From an uncultured Aurantimonas sp. (GTDB lineage: Bacteria > Pseudomonadota > Alphaproteobacteria > Rhizobiales > Rhizobiaceae): a stretch of 64,000 nucleotides of DNA. The notes beneath the pieces were generated by a model, which had not been told where the DNA came from, did not search any database, and saw only the letters and a list, made by a program, of their open reading frames with translations. Below, in pieces: positions 37,836 through 48,486 of the stretch; position 1 is the stretch's first letter; each line of letters opens with the position of its first letter. The DNA is taken from NCBI GenBank assembly GCA_947488615.1, contig CANKZU010000018.1:1-64000 (forward strand), given 5' to 3'. The position numbers and the translations under genes are program-made.

Positions 37836-38024
37836 TCAGGAGTTCTCGGTGTCGCGGCCGTCCGGCTCCTTGGCGACGCCCTTGAATTTGCCGTCGCCTT
37901 GCTTGACCTCCATGAACTCGCCGGTTCGCTCGTCGCGCTTTTGATGGGTGCCGTCCTCCCGCTCCATCTGCGTGCGGCCGGTAACGGACCCCTTGCGATA
38001 GCCTTCGCCGGTGTTGGTCGCCAT
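37836..38024 (-). CDS. Small conserved hydrophilic protein
   Basis: A 62-residue, highly charged and glycine-rich protein starting MATNTGEGYRKGSVTGRTQM. It resembles the short hypothetical proteins common in Rhizobiales with the pattern GYRxGSVxxRTQ ... RDxxxGxFM ... FKGV. A ribosome site GGGAG precedes the ATG. Function unknown. Confidence 0.75.
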   Translation of the reverse strand: MATNTGEGYRKGSVTGRTQMEREDGTHQKRDERTGEFMEVKQGDGKFKGVAKEPDGRDTENS

Positions 38025-38430
38025 GTTTATCTCCCTTGCTCCGGCAGGGCGCCGGATTGCTTCCCAGATTGCTTAGATGAGAGGCAACGCGCAGGGAGGC
38101 GATTTTGTTGCGCGGGGCAGGGCGGATGCATCGCTCGGCGCCGCTCAACCCTTGGAGGCTGCGGCGATCGGCGTCTTCGCAAAGCGGAAAGTTCCGACCT
38201 GCGTGCCGTTTCGCTGGCCGCGCATCCGGGTGCAGCCGAAAAAGGCGGTCTCCGCCAACGACCGAGTGGCAAATGCTCGGCGAACACGACAGCACGGCGC
38301 ATCGGGAAGGATGGCCGCGCTGCGCCCCTTGAACCGCCGGAATGGAAAAACCAAATTGATCGCTATCCAGTCGGCAGTGCGCCGGCAGGGCAGCATGAGA
38401 TTGATGCCATTGTTTTTTGCGGAGGAAACT
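38025..38430. other. Gap between two small genes
   Basis: No convincing gene. Several frames are open because of the base composition, but none has normal amino-acid use or a ribosome site. The last 30 bases hold the T-rich leader and GGAGGAA of the DUF982 gene. Confidence 0.5.
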
Positions 38431-38733
38431 ATGGGTTCGATTGATTTCGGTGCACCGATCTTCGTCAGGTACGGCAAACGAGAGGTGCAGGAAATTGTCT
38501 CAGTCGCGGATGCGATCGATTTTCTGATCGACTGGACCGACACCAGACACGACATGCTGGCCGAAACGGTTCTTCGCGCATGCTTCGACGTCCAGGCCGG
38601 GACAAAGCCAGTCGCTGTGGTCCGCGATGCCTTCGTAAAGTTTGCGAAGCGTGCCGGTGTGTGGGAGGAGCCGGAAACGGTGATGCCGTGGCTGACCTCC
38701 AACAGGGAGAGCAGCGGTCGCCTGCCGATCTGA
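38431..38733 (+). CDS. DUF982 domain-containing protein
   Basis: A 100-residue protein. IFVRYGKREVQEIVSVADAI, DFLIDWTDTRHD and the central AxxxCFDVQAGTKPV follow the DUF982 pattern, a small alpha/beta family found almost only in Rhizobiales. GGAGG lies 5 bases before the ATG at 38431; the open frame to 38077 is not coding. Function unknown. Confidence 0.8.
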   Translation: MGSIDFGAPIFVRYGKREVQEIVSVADAIDFLIDWTDTRHDMLAETVLRACFDVQAGTKPVAVVRDAFVKFAKRAGVWEEPETVMPWLTSNRESSGRLPI

Positions 38734-38914
38734 TCACATCCGAAACGAGAAAGTTCCGGAGCGCCGTCGCACAGGCGGCGGGACACCTTCAACGCCGGCA
38801 ACAGTGCTTGAATCGAATCTGGTCGCACGCGTCGTCACCTTTGAGCCGGAGGTTGATCGGGCGCCGTTGGCTCCCCGGCGAGCGGTCGGATCGGTCAAGA
38901 ACAGGAGGCACGAC

Positions 38915-39145
38915 ATGTCCGTTTTGAGCAGAACATCGATCACCGCGGTGCTCGGACCCGTCGGAGAGGATATCGCGGCCCAGGTCGCAGGCACCGGCGC
39001 GAGCGAGCGCGAGCTGGCCGAAGCGAAGGCCTGGCTCGACAATGACGAGGCTCTCCATGACGCGCTTCGTACCTTTCCCAAGGGCCGGGTCGCCGAACTC
39101 GTGGAACTGCTTTCGGCCTACGACCCGTTGCCTGAAGACGCTTGA
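38915..39145 (+). CDS. Small hypothetical protein
   Basis: A 76-residue acidic protein (MSVLSRTSITAVLGPVGEDI to AELVELLSAYDPLPEDA), probably all helical and cytosolic. CAGGAGG precedes the start. No family recognised with certainty. It is convergent with nrdJ. Confidence 0.65.
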   Translation: MSVLSRTSITAVLGPVGEDIAAQVAGTGASERELAEAKAWLDNDEALHDALRTFPKGRVAELVELLSAYDPLPEDA

Positions 39146-39301
39146 ACCGATGGGGGTCCCCTCGAATGGAGCATCGTGGCGGGACCGAACATGACCCAGC
39201 AAGCGTCGGCGAACCTCTGGTCGCCGGTGCCTGCTGTCGTCGCGACATCCGCCGCCCGGATTCCGGTGTTGGAACCGGTGATTGATCCGATGAAATGGCG
39301 G

Positions 39302-39339
39302 GGTCGGGCCGGCAGGAAAGCAATCCTGCCGGCCCGACC
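39302..39339. terminator. Strong hairpin between convergent genes, probable two-way terminator
   Basis: GGTCGGGCCGGCAGGA and its exact reverse complement form a perfect 16-bp stem round AAGCAA. It lies 55 bases past the nrdJ stop and about 156 bases past the small plus-strand gene. There is no T-run on either side. Confidence 0.6.
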
Positions 39340-39393
39340 GAGCGCGCCCCGCTACAACTTTGCGTTACAGCGCAGACGGTTTCTCGTCCGCCT

Positions 39394-42300
39394 TCAGCTG
39401 CACCCGCTCGTCGAGCCACAGGTGTCGCATTTCAGGCAGGTGCCGTTGCGGACCATGGAGTAGTTGCCGCACTCCGAGCAGCTGTCGCCGGTGTAGCCCT
39501 TCATCATCGCCATGGCGCGACGCTCGGCGCTGGTCACCTTCGCGCTGGCATCGGCCGAGACGTTGGCCGTGTCCCGGTCGCTGGCCGGGAAAGCCAGCGG
39601 CTGGTCGAACAGCCCTTGCGCCGGCGTGACGTCGGCGGTCGGGGCGGGGGCGGCGACCGGGGCCTCTTCGTAGTCGCGCTTGAAGGCGACGGCCGCGGCC
39701 GTCGCCGGCGTCGCCGAAATCGCCGCCACGACGGCACTGCCGCCACGGCCGGAGCTTGCCGCCGCCGTGACGCTGCCGCCGGGGCCGCTGGTGTTGGCGG
39801 CGGCGCGGGCCGAGGCCTTCACCACCGCCGCGCCTTTCGCGGGCTCGCTGCCGCCGCGATCGCCGGGGCCGGTGAGGGTGCCGCCAGCCGGCGATCCCGC
39901 CAGCGCGCCGGCCGGGTCATTCGAGACCAGCCGGAACTTCGCCGTCTGGCCGCGCACCATGCCGTGCGAGACCGGCGAGACCGGCTGCGGCTTGTCGCCC
40001 TCGACACCGCGGCCGAGGCCGGAAGCGCCGAACTCCTCCGGCTGGACATGGGCCAGATCGTGCCGGCCGAGATAGGAGACGGCCAGTTCCCGGAAGATGT
40101 AATCGAGGATCGACGTGGCGTTCTTGATCGCCTCGTTGCCCTGGACCATGCCGGCCGGCTCGAAGCGGGTGAAGGTGAAGGCCTCGACATATTCCTCCAG
40201 CGGCACGCCGAACTGCAGGCCGAGCGAGATCGCAATGGCGAAATTGTTCATCATCGCGCGGAAGGCGGCGCCCTCCTTGTGCATGTCGATGAAGATCTCG
40301 CCGATGCGCCCGTCGTCGAACTCGCCGGTGCGAAGATAGACCTTGTGGCCGCCGACGATCGCCTTCTGGGTATAGCCCTTGCGTCGGTTCGGCAGTTTTT
40401 CGCGGTCGCGGACCACGCGCTCGACGATGCGCTCGACGATGCGTTCGGCCACCTCCGCCGCGCGGGCAGGGGCGGGAGCTGCGATCAATGCGGCCATCGT
40501 CTCCTCGACGATGTCCTCGTCCTCGTCGTCATCGGCGATCAGCGAGGCGTTGAGCGGCTGCGAGAGCTTGGAGCCGTCGCGATAGAGCGCGTTGGCCTTC
40601 AGCGCCAGTTTCCACGACAGCATGTAGGCGGCGTTGCAATCCTCGACCGTCGCCTCGTTCGGCATGTTGATGGTCTTGGAGATCGCGCCGGAGATGAAGG
40701 GCTGCGCCGCCGCCATCATGTGGATGTGCGAGGCGACCGACAGATAGCGCTTGCCGATCCGCCCGCAGGGATTGGCGCAGTCGAACACCGGCAGATGCTC
40801 GTCTTTGAGGAACGGCGCGCCTTCCAGCGTCATCGCCCCGCAGACATGGACGTTGGCGGCGTCGATGTCCTTGCGCGAAAAGCCGAGGAAGGACAGGAGT
40901 TCGAAGGAGAAGTCGTTGAGCTGGGCGTCGGTGAGGCCGAGTGTTTCCTTGCAGAATTTTTCGCCAAGCGTGAACTTGTTGAACACGAACTTGATGTCGA
41001 AGGCCTGGCCGAGCGCCGCGTTGAGTGTCGCGATCTCAGCCTCGCCGAAGCCCTTGGCGGCGAGCGAGCCCGGATTGATCGCCGGTGCCTGGTCGAGATT
41101 GCCGTGGCCGACGGCGTAGGCCTCGATCTCGGCGATCTCGTGCTGGGCATAGCCGAGCGAGGTGAGGGCCTCCGGCACGGCGCGGTTGATGATCTTGAAA
41201 TAGCCGCCGCCTGCGAGCTTCTTGAACTTGACCAGAGCGAAGTCGGGCTCGATGCCGGTGGTGTCGCAGTCCATCACCAGGCCGATCGTGCCGGTGGGCG
41301 CGATCACCGACACCTGGGCGTTGCGGTAGCCGTTCTCGGAGCCGAGTTCGACCGCCTCGGTCCAGGCCGCCTTGGCGCGACCGGAGAGGCGCTTGTCATC
41401 GAGCGAGGCGTGGTCGAGCGGCACCGGGTCGACCGACAGCGCCTCGTAGCCGTCGGATAGGCCGTGAGCGGCGCGGGCATGATTGCGCATGACCCGCAGC
41501 ATGGCGTCGGCGTTGCGCTCGTAGTCGGGGAAGGCGCCGAGATGACCGGCCATTTCGGCCGAGGTCCGGTAGGCGACGCCGGTCATCAGCGCCGAAATGG
41601 CGCCGCAGATCGACCGGCCCTCGTCGGAATCATACGGAATGCCGGCGGTCATCAACAGGCCGCCGATATTGGCGAAGCCGAGGCCGAGCGTGCGGTAGTC
41701 GTAGGAGAGCTGGGCGATCTCCTTCGACGGGAACTGCGCCATCATGACCGAAATCTCGAGGACGATGGTCCACAGCCGTGTGGCGTGCTCGAAAGCGGCC
41801 GTGTCGAAACGCTTGATGCCGTCCGGTCCGTCCAGCCCTTCCTCGCGGAACTGGATGAGGTTGAGCGAGGCGAGATTGCAGGCCGTGTCGTCGAGGAACA
41901 TGTATTCCGAGCACGGGTTCGACGCGCGGATCGGGCCGGCCGCCGGGCAGGTGTGCCAGTCGTTCATCGTGGTGTTGAAGTGCAGGCCCGGATCCGCCGA
42001 GGCCCAGGCGGCATAGCCGATCTGCTCCCAAAGCTCGCGGGCCTTGAGGGTCTTCGATACCTTGCCGTCGGTGCGGCGGATGAGATCCCAGTCGCCGTCC
42101 TGTTCCACGGCGCGCAAAAAGTCGTCCTTGAGCGAGACGGAGTTGTTGGAGTTCTGGCCGGAGACGGTGAGATAGGCCTCCGAATCCCAGTCGGTGTCGA
42201 AGACCGGGAATTCGAGATCGGTATAGCCCTGGCGCGCGAACTGGATGATGCGCTTGGCGTAGTTCTCCGGCACCTGGGCGCGCTTGGCGTCCTTGACGGC

Positions 42301-43338
42301 GCGCTTCAGTGCCGGGTTCTTCATCGGGTCGAAGCAGTCGCCGTCCGGCCCCTCGCAATTGACGCAGGCCGACAGGATCGCCTTGAGGTGCTTGGAGACG
42401 GTCTTGGAGCCGGTGACGAGTGCGGCGACCTTCTCCTCCTCGCGCACCTTCCAGGAAATGTACTTCTCGATGTCGGGATGATCGATATCGACGACGACCA
42501 TCTTGGCGGCGCGCCGGGTGGTGCCGCCGGACTTGATGGCGCCGGCCGCCCGGTCGCCGATCTTGAGGAAGCTCATCAGGCCGGATGACTTGCCGCCGCC
42601 GGCGAGCGTTTCGCCTTCGCCGCGCAGATAGGAGAAGTTGGAGCCGGTGCCCGAGCCGTATTTGAACAGCCGCGCCTCGCGCACCCACAGATCCATGATG
42701 CCGCCGTCATTGACCAGATCGTCGGCGACGGACTGGATGAAGCAGGCATGCGGTTGCGGATGCTCGTAGGACGAGGTCGAGCGGGTCAGTTCGCCGGTGC
42801 GGTAGTCGACGTAATAATGGCCCTGGCCGGGACCGTCGATGCCGTAGGCCCAGAACAGGCCGGTGTTGAACCATTGCGGCGAGTTGGGCGCGACCTTCTG
42901 GGTCGCCAGCATGTAGGCGAGCTCGTCGCGGAAGGCGGCCGCGTCCTTTTCCGAGGCGAAATAGCCGCCCTTCCAGCCCCAGTAGGTCCAGGTACCGGCG
43001 AGCCGGTCGAAGACCTGCCGGGCGTCCATTTCCGAGCCGGTGCGCTCGTCCTCGGGCAGCTTGGCGAGCGCGGCCTCGTCCGCGACCGAGCGCCAAAGAA
43101 ACGAGGGAACGTCGTTTTCCTCGACCTTCTTCAGCCGGGCCGGGACGCCGGCCTTGCGGAAATACTTCTGCGCCAGAATGTCGGACGCCACCTGGCTGAA
43201 CTGGGCCGGCACGTCGATGTCGGCGAGGCGGAAGACCACCGAACCGTCCGGGTTGCGGATCTCGCTGGTCGCCTTGCGAAACGCGATCGCGTCATACGCG
43301 CTCTTGCCGGCCTCGGTGTATCGGCGATCGATCTTCAT
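39394..43338 (-). CDS. nrdJ: Vitamin B12-dependent (class II) ribonucleotide reductase
   Basis: About 1,314 residues. It reduces ribonucleotides using adenosylcobalamin instead of a tyrosyl radical, so oxygen is not needed. The barrel shows [61 protein letters not shown] and [22 protein letters not shown] Gly/Ala-rich, low-complexity stretch of about 100 residues follows (near residues 1140-1260), then a C-terminal zinc ribbon, [22 protein letters not shown], that probably shuttles electrons. I start at [11 protein letters not shown] (43338); ATG 43344 is two codons earlier, and the longer open frame has no support. A NrdR-box match lies upstream. Confidence 0.95.
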   Translation of the reverse strand: MKIDRRYTEAGKSAYDAIAFRKATSEIRNPDGSVVFRLADIDVPAQFSQVASDILAQKYFRKAGVPARLKKVEENDVPSFLWRSVADEAALAKLPEDERTGSEMDARQVFDRLAGTWTYWGWKGGYFASEKDAAAFRDELAYMLATQKVAPNSPQWFNTGLFWAYGIDGPGQGHYYVDYRTGELTRSTSSYEHPQPHACFIQSVADDLVNDGGIMDLWVREARLFKYGSGTGSNFSYLRGEGETLAGGGKSSGLMSFLKIGDRAAGAIKSGGTTRRAAKMVVVDIDHPDIEKYISWKVREEEKVAALVTGSKTVSKHLKAILSACVNCEGPDGDCFDPMKNPALKRAVKDAKRAQVPENYAKRIIQFARQGYTDLEFPVFDTDWDSEAYLTVSGQNSNNSVSLKDDFLRAVEQDGDWDLIRRTDGKVSKTLKARELWEQIGYAAWASADPGLHFNTTMNDWHTCPAAGPIRASNPCSEYMFLDDTACNLASLNLIQFREEGLDGPDGIKRFDTAAFEHATRLWTIVLEISVMMAQFPSKEIAQLSYDYRTLGLGFANIGGLLMTAGIPYDSDEGRSICGAISALMTGVAYRTSAEMAGHLGAFPDYERNADAMLRVMRNHARAAHGLSDGYEALSVDPVPLDHASLDDKRLSGRAKAAWTEAVELGSENGYRNAQVSVIAPTGTIGLVMDCDTTGIEPDFALVKFKKLAGGGYFKIINRAVPEALTSLGYAQHEIAEIEAYAVGHGNLDQAPAINPGSLAAKGFGEAEIATLNAALGQAFDIKFVFNKFTLGEKFCKETLGLTDAQLNDFSFELLSFLGFSRKDIDAANVHVCGAMTLEGAPFLKDEHLPVFDCANPCGRIGKRYLSVASHIHMMAAAQPFISGAISKTINMPNEATVEDCNAAYMLSWKLALKANALYRDGSKLSQPLNASLIADDDEDEDIVEETMAALIAAPAPARAAEVAERIVERIVERVVRDREKLPNRRKGYTQKAIVGGHKVYLRTGEFDDGRIGEIFIDMHKEGAAFRAMMNNFAIAISLGLQFGVPLEEYVEAFTFTRFEPAGMVQGNEAIKNATSILDYIFRELAVSYLGRHDLAHVQPEEFGASGLGRGVEGDKPQPVSPVSHGMVRGQTAKFRLVSNDPAGALAGSPAGGTLTGPGDRGGSEPAKGAAVVKASARAAANTSGPGGSVTAAASSGRGGSAVVAAISATPATAAAVAFKRDYEEAPVAAPAPTADVTPAQGLFDQPLAFPASDRDTANVSADASAKVTSAERRAMAMMKGYTGDSCSECGNYSMVRNGTCLKCDTCGSTSGCS

Positions 43339-43925
43339 GCCCATAACGGTCCCATCCTCGTCCAAAATTTTCTTGCCGCAAAGAATCGCCCGCCAGCGAA
43401 GTTCCCCCTCCGCCCGGTGCGTATCCCCCAATTGTCGTGAATCGCCCATCTTGTGCGAGGGCCGTTCAGCGACACTAGATATAGTGTATTTGAGGTGGTT
43501 AAGCGACCCTTAATTCGCGATCGCACCGATTTGTCGCGGCCCTGTGGGCGGAAGGACACGGCTTGCGTCATGCCCTCATTCGGCGGCGCCGACGACGACG
43601 GAACAAGGCTAGAGTGAGTCCGGCGGGATGGTCAACGGGCCGACGGATCGCCGCACGATTTTCGCCGCTCCGTCGCGTCCGTCACGAGGATAGCGGGGAT
43701 AACTCCGGCCTGCCGCTCTGGCCTGCGGCGAAAGGCGCGAATCGGGTGCCTGTCTTGCCACTGTGGTCCAAATGTCGCATCTAGGAGGCAATGCCCACAG
43801 CGAGCGCCGGTTTCGCGCGGCGCACGCAGCTGTGAAGACGGCGGCTTATTTTTCGCGTCCAGGGGCATTGTAGTTATGGCTGATTTGGCGAGCAGACCAC
43901 GAACGGGGCGCGTCGATTGAAAGAC
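43339..43925. other. Divergent intergenic region nrdJ - sensor kinase
   Basis: 587 bases without a convincing gene. It holds the nrdJ leader of about 130 bases and the NrdR-box match at 43472-43487. I looked for a cobalamin riboswitch (B12 box) on the nrdJ side and did not find one. The right half shows nothing that I can name. Confidence 0.5.
43472..43487. promoter_or_regulatory. NrdR box
   Basis: ACACTAGATATAGTGT, a 16-base palindrome with 6-bp arms. It differs at one position from the published NrdR consensus acaCwAtATaTwGtgt. It is centred about 141 bases before the nrdJ start. NrdR represses ribonucleotide reductase genes when dATP is high. I see no second box at the usual spacing. Confidence 0.7.
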
Positions 43926-45059
43926 ATGGGGGCATTACCAACCGACCCGGCTGTGAGATTGACGGCCGCCGATCTTTTGGACACCGAGCCGGAGGTTGCC
44001 TTCGATCGAATCACACGTTTGGCCGCACGCATCATCGGTGTGCCGGTATCGCTGGTTTCGATCCTCGACACCGACCGGCAATTCTTCAAGAGCCAGGTTG
44101 GATTGCCCGAAATCTGGGCTGAGCGGCGCCAGACCCCGCTCAGCCATTCCTTCTGCCAGCATGTCGTCGCCAGCGGCGAACCGCTGGTCGTCGACGACGC
44201 GCGGTCGCATCCGTTGGTGCGGGACAATCTGGCTATCGACGAATTGGGCGTGGAGGCCTATCTGGGCGTGCCGATTCGCACGCCCGACGGCGACGTCATC
44301 GGCTCGCTTTGCGCGATCGATCATACGCCGCGCCAGTGGACGGCGGACGACCGCAGCGCGGTCGAGGATCTGGTGGCGATGCTCGGGACGGAACTGGTGT
44401 TGCGCGAGGAAGTGCGTTTCCGCCGCGAGGCAGAGGAACAGGCACAACTGCTCTCCCACGAAATGACCCATCGGGTAAAAAATTCGCTGGCGGCGGTTCA
44501 GGCGATCGTCTCGCTGTCGCTGCGCTCCAAGCAGTCGGCCGAAGCGATCTGCCCGGTTCTTCTCGAGCGCCTCGGCTCACTGGCAAAGACTCAGTCGCTG
44601 GTGATGGAATCCGACGGGAGAGGCGCGCTCTTCGCGGCGATCCTGGCCTCGGAAATCCAGCCTTACGACGTTGGCGCCCGAATTCGCGTACAAGGACCCG
44701 ATATCTGGATCGCGCCGGGCGATGCCGTGACCATCGGAATGATCCTGCACGAGCTGGCGATGAACGCGGCGAAATACGGCGCCCTGGCTCCTGGCAGGGA
44801 AGGGACCATCGATATCGATTGGCAAGAATCGCGGTCGGAGGAGGAAGGGCGAAGGCTACGGCTGACCTGGCGCGAGACCGCGCGATTCCAAGCCTCGGCG
44901 ACGCTAGAAACCGACGGCGCCGAGGCCTCTGGCTTCGGCAGCCAGCTTCTCGACAAGCTGATCGTCCGGCAGCTCGCGGGACGGATCGATCGTGACTGGT
45001 CGGATCGCGGCCTCGTCTTCACGGCCGACTTCGCCATCTCGGAGCCGAAGTCGGCTTAG
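43926..45059 (+). CDS. GAF domain-containing HWE-family sensor histidine kinase
   Basis: A 377-residue soluble kinase. Residues about 20-165 form a GAF domain (RLAARIIGVPVSLVSILDTD, QTPLSHSFCQHVVASGEPLV, AYLGVPIRTPDGDVIGSLCA). The kinase part has the phosphoacceptor region LLSHEMTHRVKNSLAAVQAI, the N-box HELAMNAAKYGAL and LTWRET, the WxE of the HWE family. No membrane segment, so it senses a cytoplasmic cue, perhaps light or redox. ATG 43926 is preferred to the TTG at 43917. No response regulator is adjacent. Confidence 0.88.
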   Translation: MGALPTDPAVRLTAADLLDTEPEVAFDRITRLAARIIGVPVSLVSILDTDRQFFKSQVGLPEIWAERRQTPLSHSFCQHVVASGEPLVVDDARSHPLVRDNLAIDELGVEAYLGVPIRTPDGDVIGSLCAIDHTPRQWTADDRSAVEDLVAMLGTELVLREEVRFRREAEEQAQLLSHEMTHRVKNSLAAVQAIVSLSLRSKQSAEAICPVLLERLGSLAKTQSLVMESDGRGALFAAILASEIQPYDVGARIRVQGPDIWIAPGDAVTIGMILHELAMNAAKYGALAPGREGTIDIDWQESRSEEEGRRLRLTWRETARFQASATLETDGAEASGFGSQLLDKLIVRQLAGRIDRDWSDRGLVFTADFAISEPKSA

Positions 45060-45080
45060 GTGTTCCTCGCTCGGTCGGCG

Positions 45081-45578
45081 TCAGCCCTTGGTGGCCTTGC
45101 CGATGGGTGCCTGAAAGGTCAGGCCGAGATCCCAGGGAAAGAAGATCCAGGTGTCCTGACTGACCTCGGTGATGAAGGTATCGACCAGCGGACGGCCTTT
45201 CGGCTTGGCGTAGACGGTCGCGAAATGCGCCTTCGGCAGCATCGCCCGGACAAGCCCGGCGGTCTTGCCGGTATCGGTCAGGTCGTCGACGATCAGGATT
45301 CCCTCGCCGTCGTTCTCCAGAAGGGTCGGCGAGATTTCCTTGAGGACCTTCAACTCACCCTGTTCGCTGTAGTCGTGATAGGAGGCGATGCAGACCGTGT
45401 CGATCAGCCGCGTGCCGATCTCGCGGGCGATGATCGCCGCCGGCACCAGGCCCCCGCGGGTGATACAGACGATCGCCTTCCAGTCCGACCGCATTCCGGC
45501 GAGCCGCCAGGCCAGCGCCCGTGCATCGCGGTGGAACTGGTCCCAGGAGACGGGGAAGGATTTGTCGACCGTGGACAT
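45081..45578 (-). CDS. gpt: Xanthine phosphoribosyltransferase
   Basis: A 165-residue purine salvage enzyme that makes XMP and GMP from xanthine and guanine with PRPP. The PRPP motif is [33 protein letters not shown] and the C-terminal WIFFPWDL are as in Gpt. It is convergent with the sensor kinase. Confidence 0.92.
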   Translation of the reverse strand: MSTVDKSFPVSWDQFHRDARALAWRLAGMRSDWKAIVCITRGGLVPAAIIAREIGTRLIDTVCIASYHDYSEQGELKVLKEISPTLLENDGEGILIVDDLTDTGKTAGLVRAMLPKAHFATVYAKPKGRPLVDTFITEVSQDTWIFFPWDLGLTFQAPIGKATKG

Positions 45579-45835
45579 GATGACGGCTCTCCGGCTGGCG
45601 CGGCAAAGCGGATGCGATAGAGGTATGCGGGAGGCAAGGCAAGGCGCAACGCGTCCCTGCCGCGCAAGCCGGAACGCTCCTCACCGGCGCGCCGCTGGTG
45701 AGCGGTTTCGAAACGCTGGCGGGCGCGTTCAGCACGGCAAGCGTCACCCGTTGCAGCGGTCGAACCGGCCGACGATCAAGAGGCCGCTCATTTCGTCTAT
45801 TGCGTCTGAAGCGGGACGGCATCTAGGCTCCGTTC

Positions 45836-46771
45836 ATGGCGACGCGCTACACCAAGGCTTGGGATCGTTTGGCAGAAGGGGACGTTCTCGTCCTCGACGG
45901 CGGTGTCTCGACCGAGCTGGAGCGCCGTGGCGTGTCGATGTCCGACGGGGTATGGTCCGGACGCGCGGCGCTCGATGCCTGGGAAGGCATCGTCGACGTG
46001 CATCGCGCCTATATCGATGCCGGCGCGCAGATCATCACGGCGAACACCTACGCCTCCTCACGTCTGATGCTCCAGCCGGCGGGACTCGGCGATCAGGTGG
46101 ACGAGATCAATCGGCGTGCTGTCGAGGCGGCGCTGACGGCGCGTGAGAGGGCCGGCGCCGCTGACGTTCTGGTGGCGGGGTCGATGTCGCATATGCTCCC
46201 GATTCCCACCGGCGGCTATCGGCTCCGCGACGGTGACACACCGGCGGCCGACGTCATGCTCGCCGCCTTCCGCGAACTCGCCACGATCCACGAGGAGGCG
46301 GGCGTCGACCTGCTGTTATTGGAGATGATGTCCGCGCCCGACCGCATGGCGCCGATGTTCGAGGCCGTCGCCGATACCCGTCCGCCGGTCTGGTGCGGTC
46401 AGTCGGCCGTGCGGAAGGACGACGGGGCCATCCTGTCCTGGCATGACCGGAGTGTGCCGTTCGCCGATATTGTGGCCATGGCGGCCGGGCGCGGTTTCGA
46501 CGTGATGGGCATCATGCATACGTCGGCGGATCTGATCGCCGACACGCTCCCACTTATTCGCGAGGCGCATTCCGGCCCGCTGATGGCCTATCCGGACGCC
46601 GGCTATTTCGAGATGCCCCATTGGCGTTTCGAGGATACCATCACGCCTGCGCGCTTCGCCGAGTTCGCGCGCGCCTGGCGCGATGCCGGCGTGCAGATCA
46701 TCGGCGGATGCTGCGGCCTCGGTCCAGAGCATATCGCGGCGATCTCGGATATGGCGGCGTCGAAGCGATAA
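45836..46771 (+). CDS. Homocysteine S-methyltransferase family protein
   Basis: A 311-residue zinc methyltransferase. The zinc cysteines are in PPVWCGQSAV and IIGGCCGLGPEHI; VLDGGVSTELERRG and ITANTYASSRLML are typical of the N-terminal part. It may use S-methylmethionine or a betaine as donor to methylate homocysteine; the donor is not evident. It is convergent with the CinA-like gene across a hairpin. Confidence 0.87.
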   Translation: MATRYTKAWDRLAEGDVLVLDGGVSTELERRGVSMSDGVWSGRAALDAWEGIVDVHRAYIDAGAQIITANTYASSRLMLQPAGLGDQVDEINRRAVEAALTARERAGAADVLVAGSMSHMLPIPTGGYRLRDGDTPAADVMLAAFRELATIHEEAGVDLLLLEMMSAPDRMAPMFEAVADTRPPVWCGQSAVRKDDGAILSWHDRSVPFADIVAMAAGRGFDVMGIMHTSADLIADTLPLIREAHSGPLMAYPDAGYFEMPHWRFEDTITPARFAEFARAWRDAGVQIIGGCCGLGPEHIAAISDMAASKR

Positions 46772-46784
46772 TTCGCTTCGACGC
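46757..46784. terminator. Hairpin between convergent genes, probable two-way terminator
   Basis: GCGTCGAAGCG and CGCTTCGACGC (11 bp, perfect) round ATAATT. It spans the stop of the methyltransferase gene and ends 4 bases before the stop of the CinA-like gene. Confidence 0.6.
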
Positions 46785-46788
46785 GTGA

Positions 46789-47547
46789 TCAGAGCGCGGG
46801 AGCCGGATGGTCGCGGCCAAGTTCCGCCAGCATCGCCTTGACCGCCGCGGCCGCCGCGTCGAGGGCTGCACGATCACGCGAGCGGATGACGATCTCGGTC
46901 GAGTAGCTGTTGCCGTCGAATTTGGGATAGGAGCCGATGGCAACGGCCGGATGGTCCTTCGTCAGGGCGCGCAGCGGATCACCGATATCACCTTCGCCAT
47001 AGGGGCAGGCGAAGGCGGCGGATTCGATCGCCTGACCGGCCGGCAGGGTCTCGATCACCTGGCCGAGCATCGCCTGGAACACGGCCGGGACGCCGGCCAT
47101 GACGAAGACATTGTCGAGACGAAAGCCGGGCGCGATGGAGACGGGATTGTCGATCAGGCTGGCGCCGTCCGGTGTCCGCGCCATGCGCCGCCGTGCCTCG
47201 GTGAACTCCATGCCGCGCCCCGCGTAGTTTTCCGCCAGCCGCCGCAGCGCTTCCGGGTGCTCGCCGACCGCCAGGCCGAACGCCGCGCCGACGGCATCGG
47301 CGGTGATGTCGTCATGGGTCGGGCCGATGCCGCCCGAGGTGAACACATAGTCGTAGCTGCGGCGCAGTGTGTTGAGCGTGTCAGCGATGATGTGCGGTTC
47401 GTCGCCGACGATGCGCACTTCCTTCAGATCGATGCCGGCGACCGTCAGGACTTCGGCGAGATGGCCGATATTGCGATCCTTGGTCCGCCCCGACAGGAGT
47501 TCGTCGCCGATCGCAAGCATAGCGGCGGTGGTGGGTGTGGGGGTCAT
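46789..47547 (-). CDS. CinA-like molybdopterin-binding domain protein
   Basis: A 252-residue protein holding the MoaB/MogA-like domain of CinA: AMLAIGDELLSGRTKDRNIG, VRIVGDEPHIIADTL, VFTSGGIGPTHDDITADAVG and VFVMAGVPAVFQAML. The C-terminal nicotinamide-nucleotide amidase domain of full CinA is absent, as in many alphaproteobacterial copies. Start MTPTPTTAAM at 47547; the longer frame to 47655 has no support. Role probably in nucleotide (NMN/ADP-ribose) clean-up, not proven. Confidence 0.85.
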   Translation of the reverse strand: MTPTPTTAAMLAIGDELLSGRTKDRNIGHLAEVLTVAGIDLKEVRIVGDEPHIIADTLNTLRRSYDYVFTSGGIGPTHDDITADAVGAAFGLAVGEHPEALRRLAENYAGRGMEFTEARRRMARTPDGASLIDNPVSIAPGFRLDNVFVMAGVPAVFQAMLGQVIETLPAGQAIESAAFACPYGEGDIGDPLRALTKDHPAVAIGSYPKFDGNSYSTEIVIRSRDRAALDAAAAAVKAMLAELGRDHPAPAL

Positions 47548-47768
47548 GGTAGAACTCCGGGCGAACGGTCGAAGGCGAATAACAAGGGACCCAGCGAGGC
47601 GATGGCAAGGGCCAATCGCTTTTCCAGGGGAGCGTCCTGAACCGCGTCGCCGCACTGGCGACGGTCCGTCACAGGTTTACGGTGATCCCTGCCAGCCCTT
47701 TTGCGTTATCTCCTTCTCGCGACGCCGGCTAGCCGGTGATCGTTCAATCAAAGCGAAGGAGACGCGAC

Positions 47769-48368
47769 ATGGCGAAGGTCCTGGTCCTCTACTATTCCAG
47801 CTACGGACATATCGAAACGATGGCCACGGCCGTCGCGGAGGGCGCGGAAAGCGCCGATGCCAGCGTCGATATCAAGCGCGCCCCCGAGACCGCCCCGCAG
47901 GAAGTGGTCGAAGCGGCGCATTTCAAGACCGACCATCCCTATCCCGAATGCGATCCGATGGAGCTGCCGAACTACGACGCGATCATCATCGGTGTGCCGA
48001 CCCGCTACGGCAACATGTGCTCGCAGATGCAGGCATTCTGGGATCGCACCGGTCCGCTTTGGGCCAAGGGCGCCCTGGTCGGCAAGGTCGGCGGGGCTTT
48101 TGCGTCCTCCGCGACCCAGCATGGCGGCAACGAAGCGACGCTGCTGTCGGCGCACAAGACGCTGCTGCACCAGGGCCTCGTCATCGTCGGCCTGCCTTAT
48201 GCCTTTGCCGGACAGATGAACATGGATGAGATCGTCGGCGGTTCGCCCTACGGCGCGACGACCATCGCCAAGGGCGACGGTTCGCGCATGCCGAGCCAGC
48301 TCGAGCTCGACGGCGCGCGCTTCCAAGGCAAGCACATCGCCGAGATCGCGGCGAAGGTGGCGGCCTGA
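47769..48368 (+). CDS. wrbA: NAD(P)H:quinone oxidoreductase, WrbA type
   Basis: A 199-residue flavodoxin-like enzyme that reduces quinones by two electrons and limits oxidative stress. The FMN-binding loops are [33 protein letters not shown] and [14 protein letters not shown], all standard for WrbA. AAGGAGAC precedes the ATG. Monocistronic. Confidence 0.95.
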   Translation: MAKVLVLYYSSYGHIETMATAVAEGAESADASVDIKRAPETAPQEVVEAAHFKTDHPYPECDPMELPNYDAIIIGVPTRYGNMCSQMQAFWDRTGPLWAKGALVGKVGGAFASSATQHGGNEATLLSAHKTLLHQGLVIVGLPYAFAGQMNMDEIVGGSPYGATTIAKGDGSRMPSQLELDGARFQGKHIAEIAAKVAA

Positions 48369-48486
48369 ACACAAGGTCGAGTGTGTCCGGACAAGGTCCG
48401 AATGCCGGGTGGCAGGTGGCGGCATTGTCGCCGCCCGCCACTCCGGACGGGCGCTGAAGGATAGCCGCTCCGACAGCATCGACGCT

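Noticed and set aside
39295..41460. 721-codon plus-strand frame opposite nrdJ
   Set aside because: It is the mirror of nrdJ in GC-rich code; Arg/Asp/Gly-rich sequence with no domain, while the minus strand encodes a full ribonucleotide reductase.
43339..43470. Cobalamin riboswitch expected before nrdJ
   Set aside because: No B12-box or long structured leader could be seen; the NrdR box is the only clear signal.
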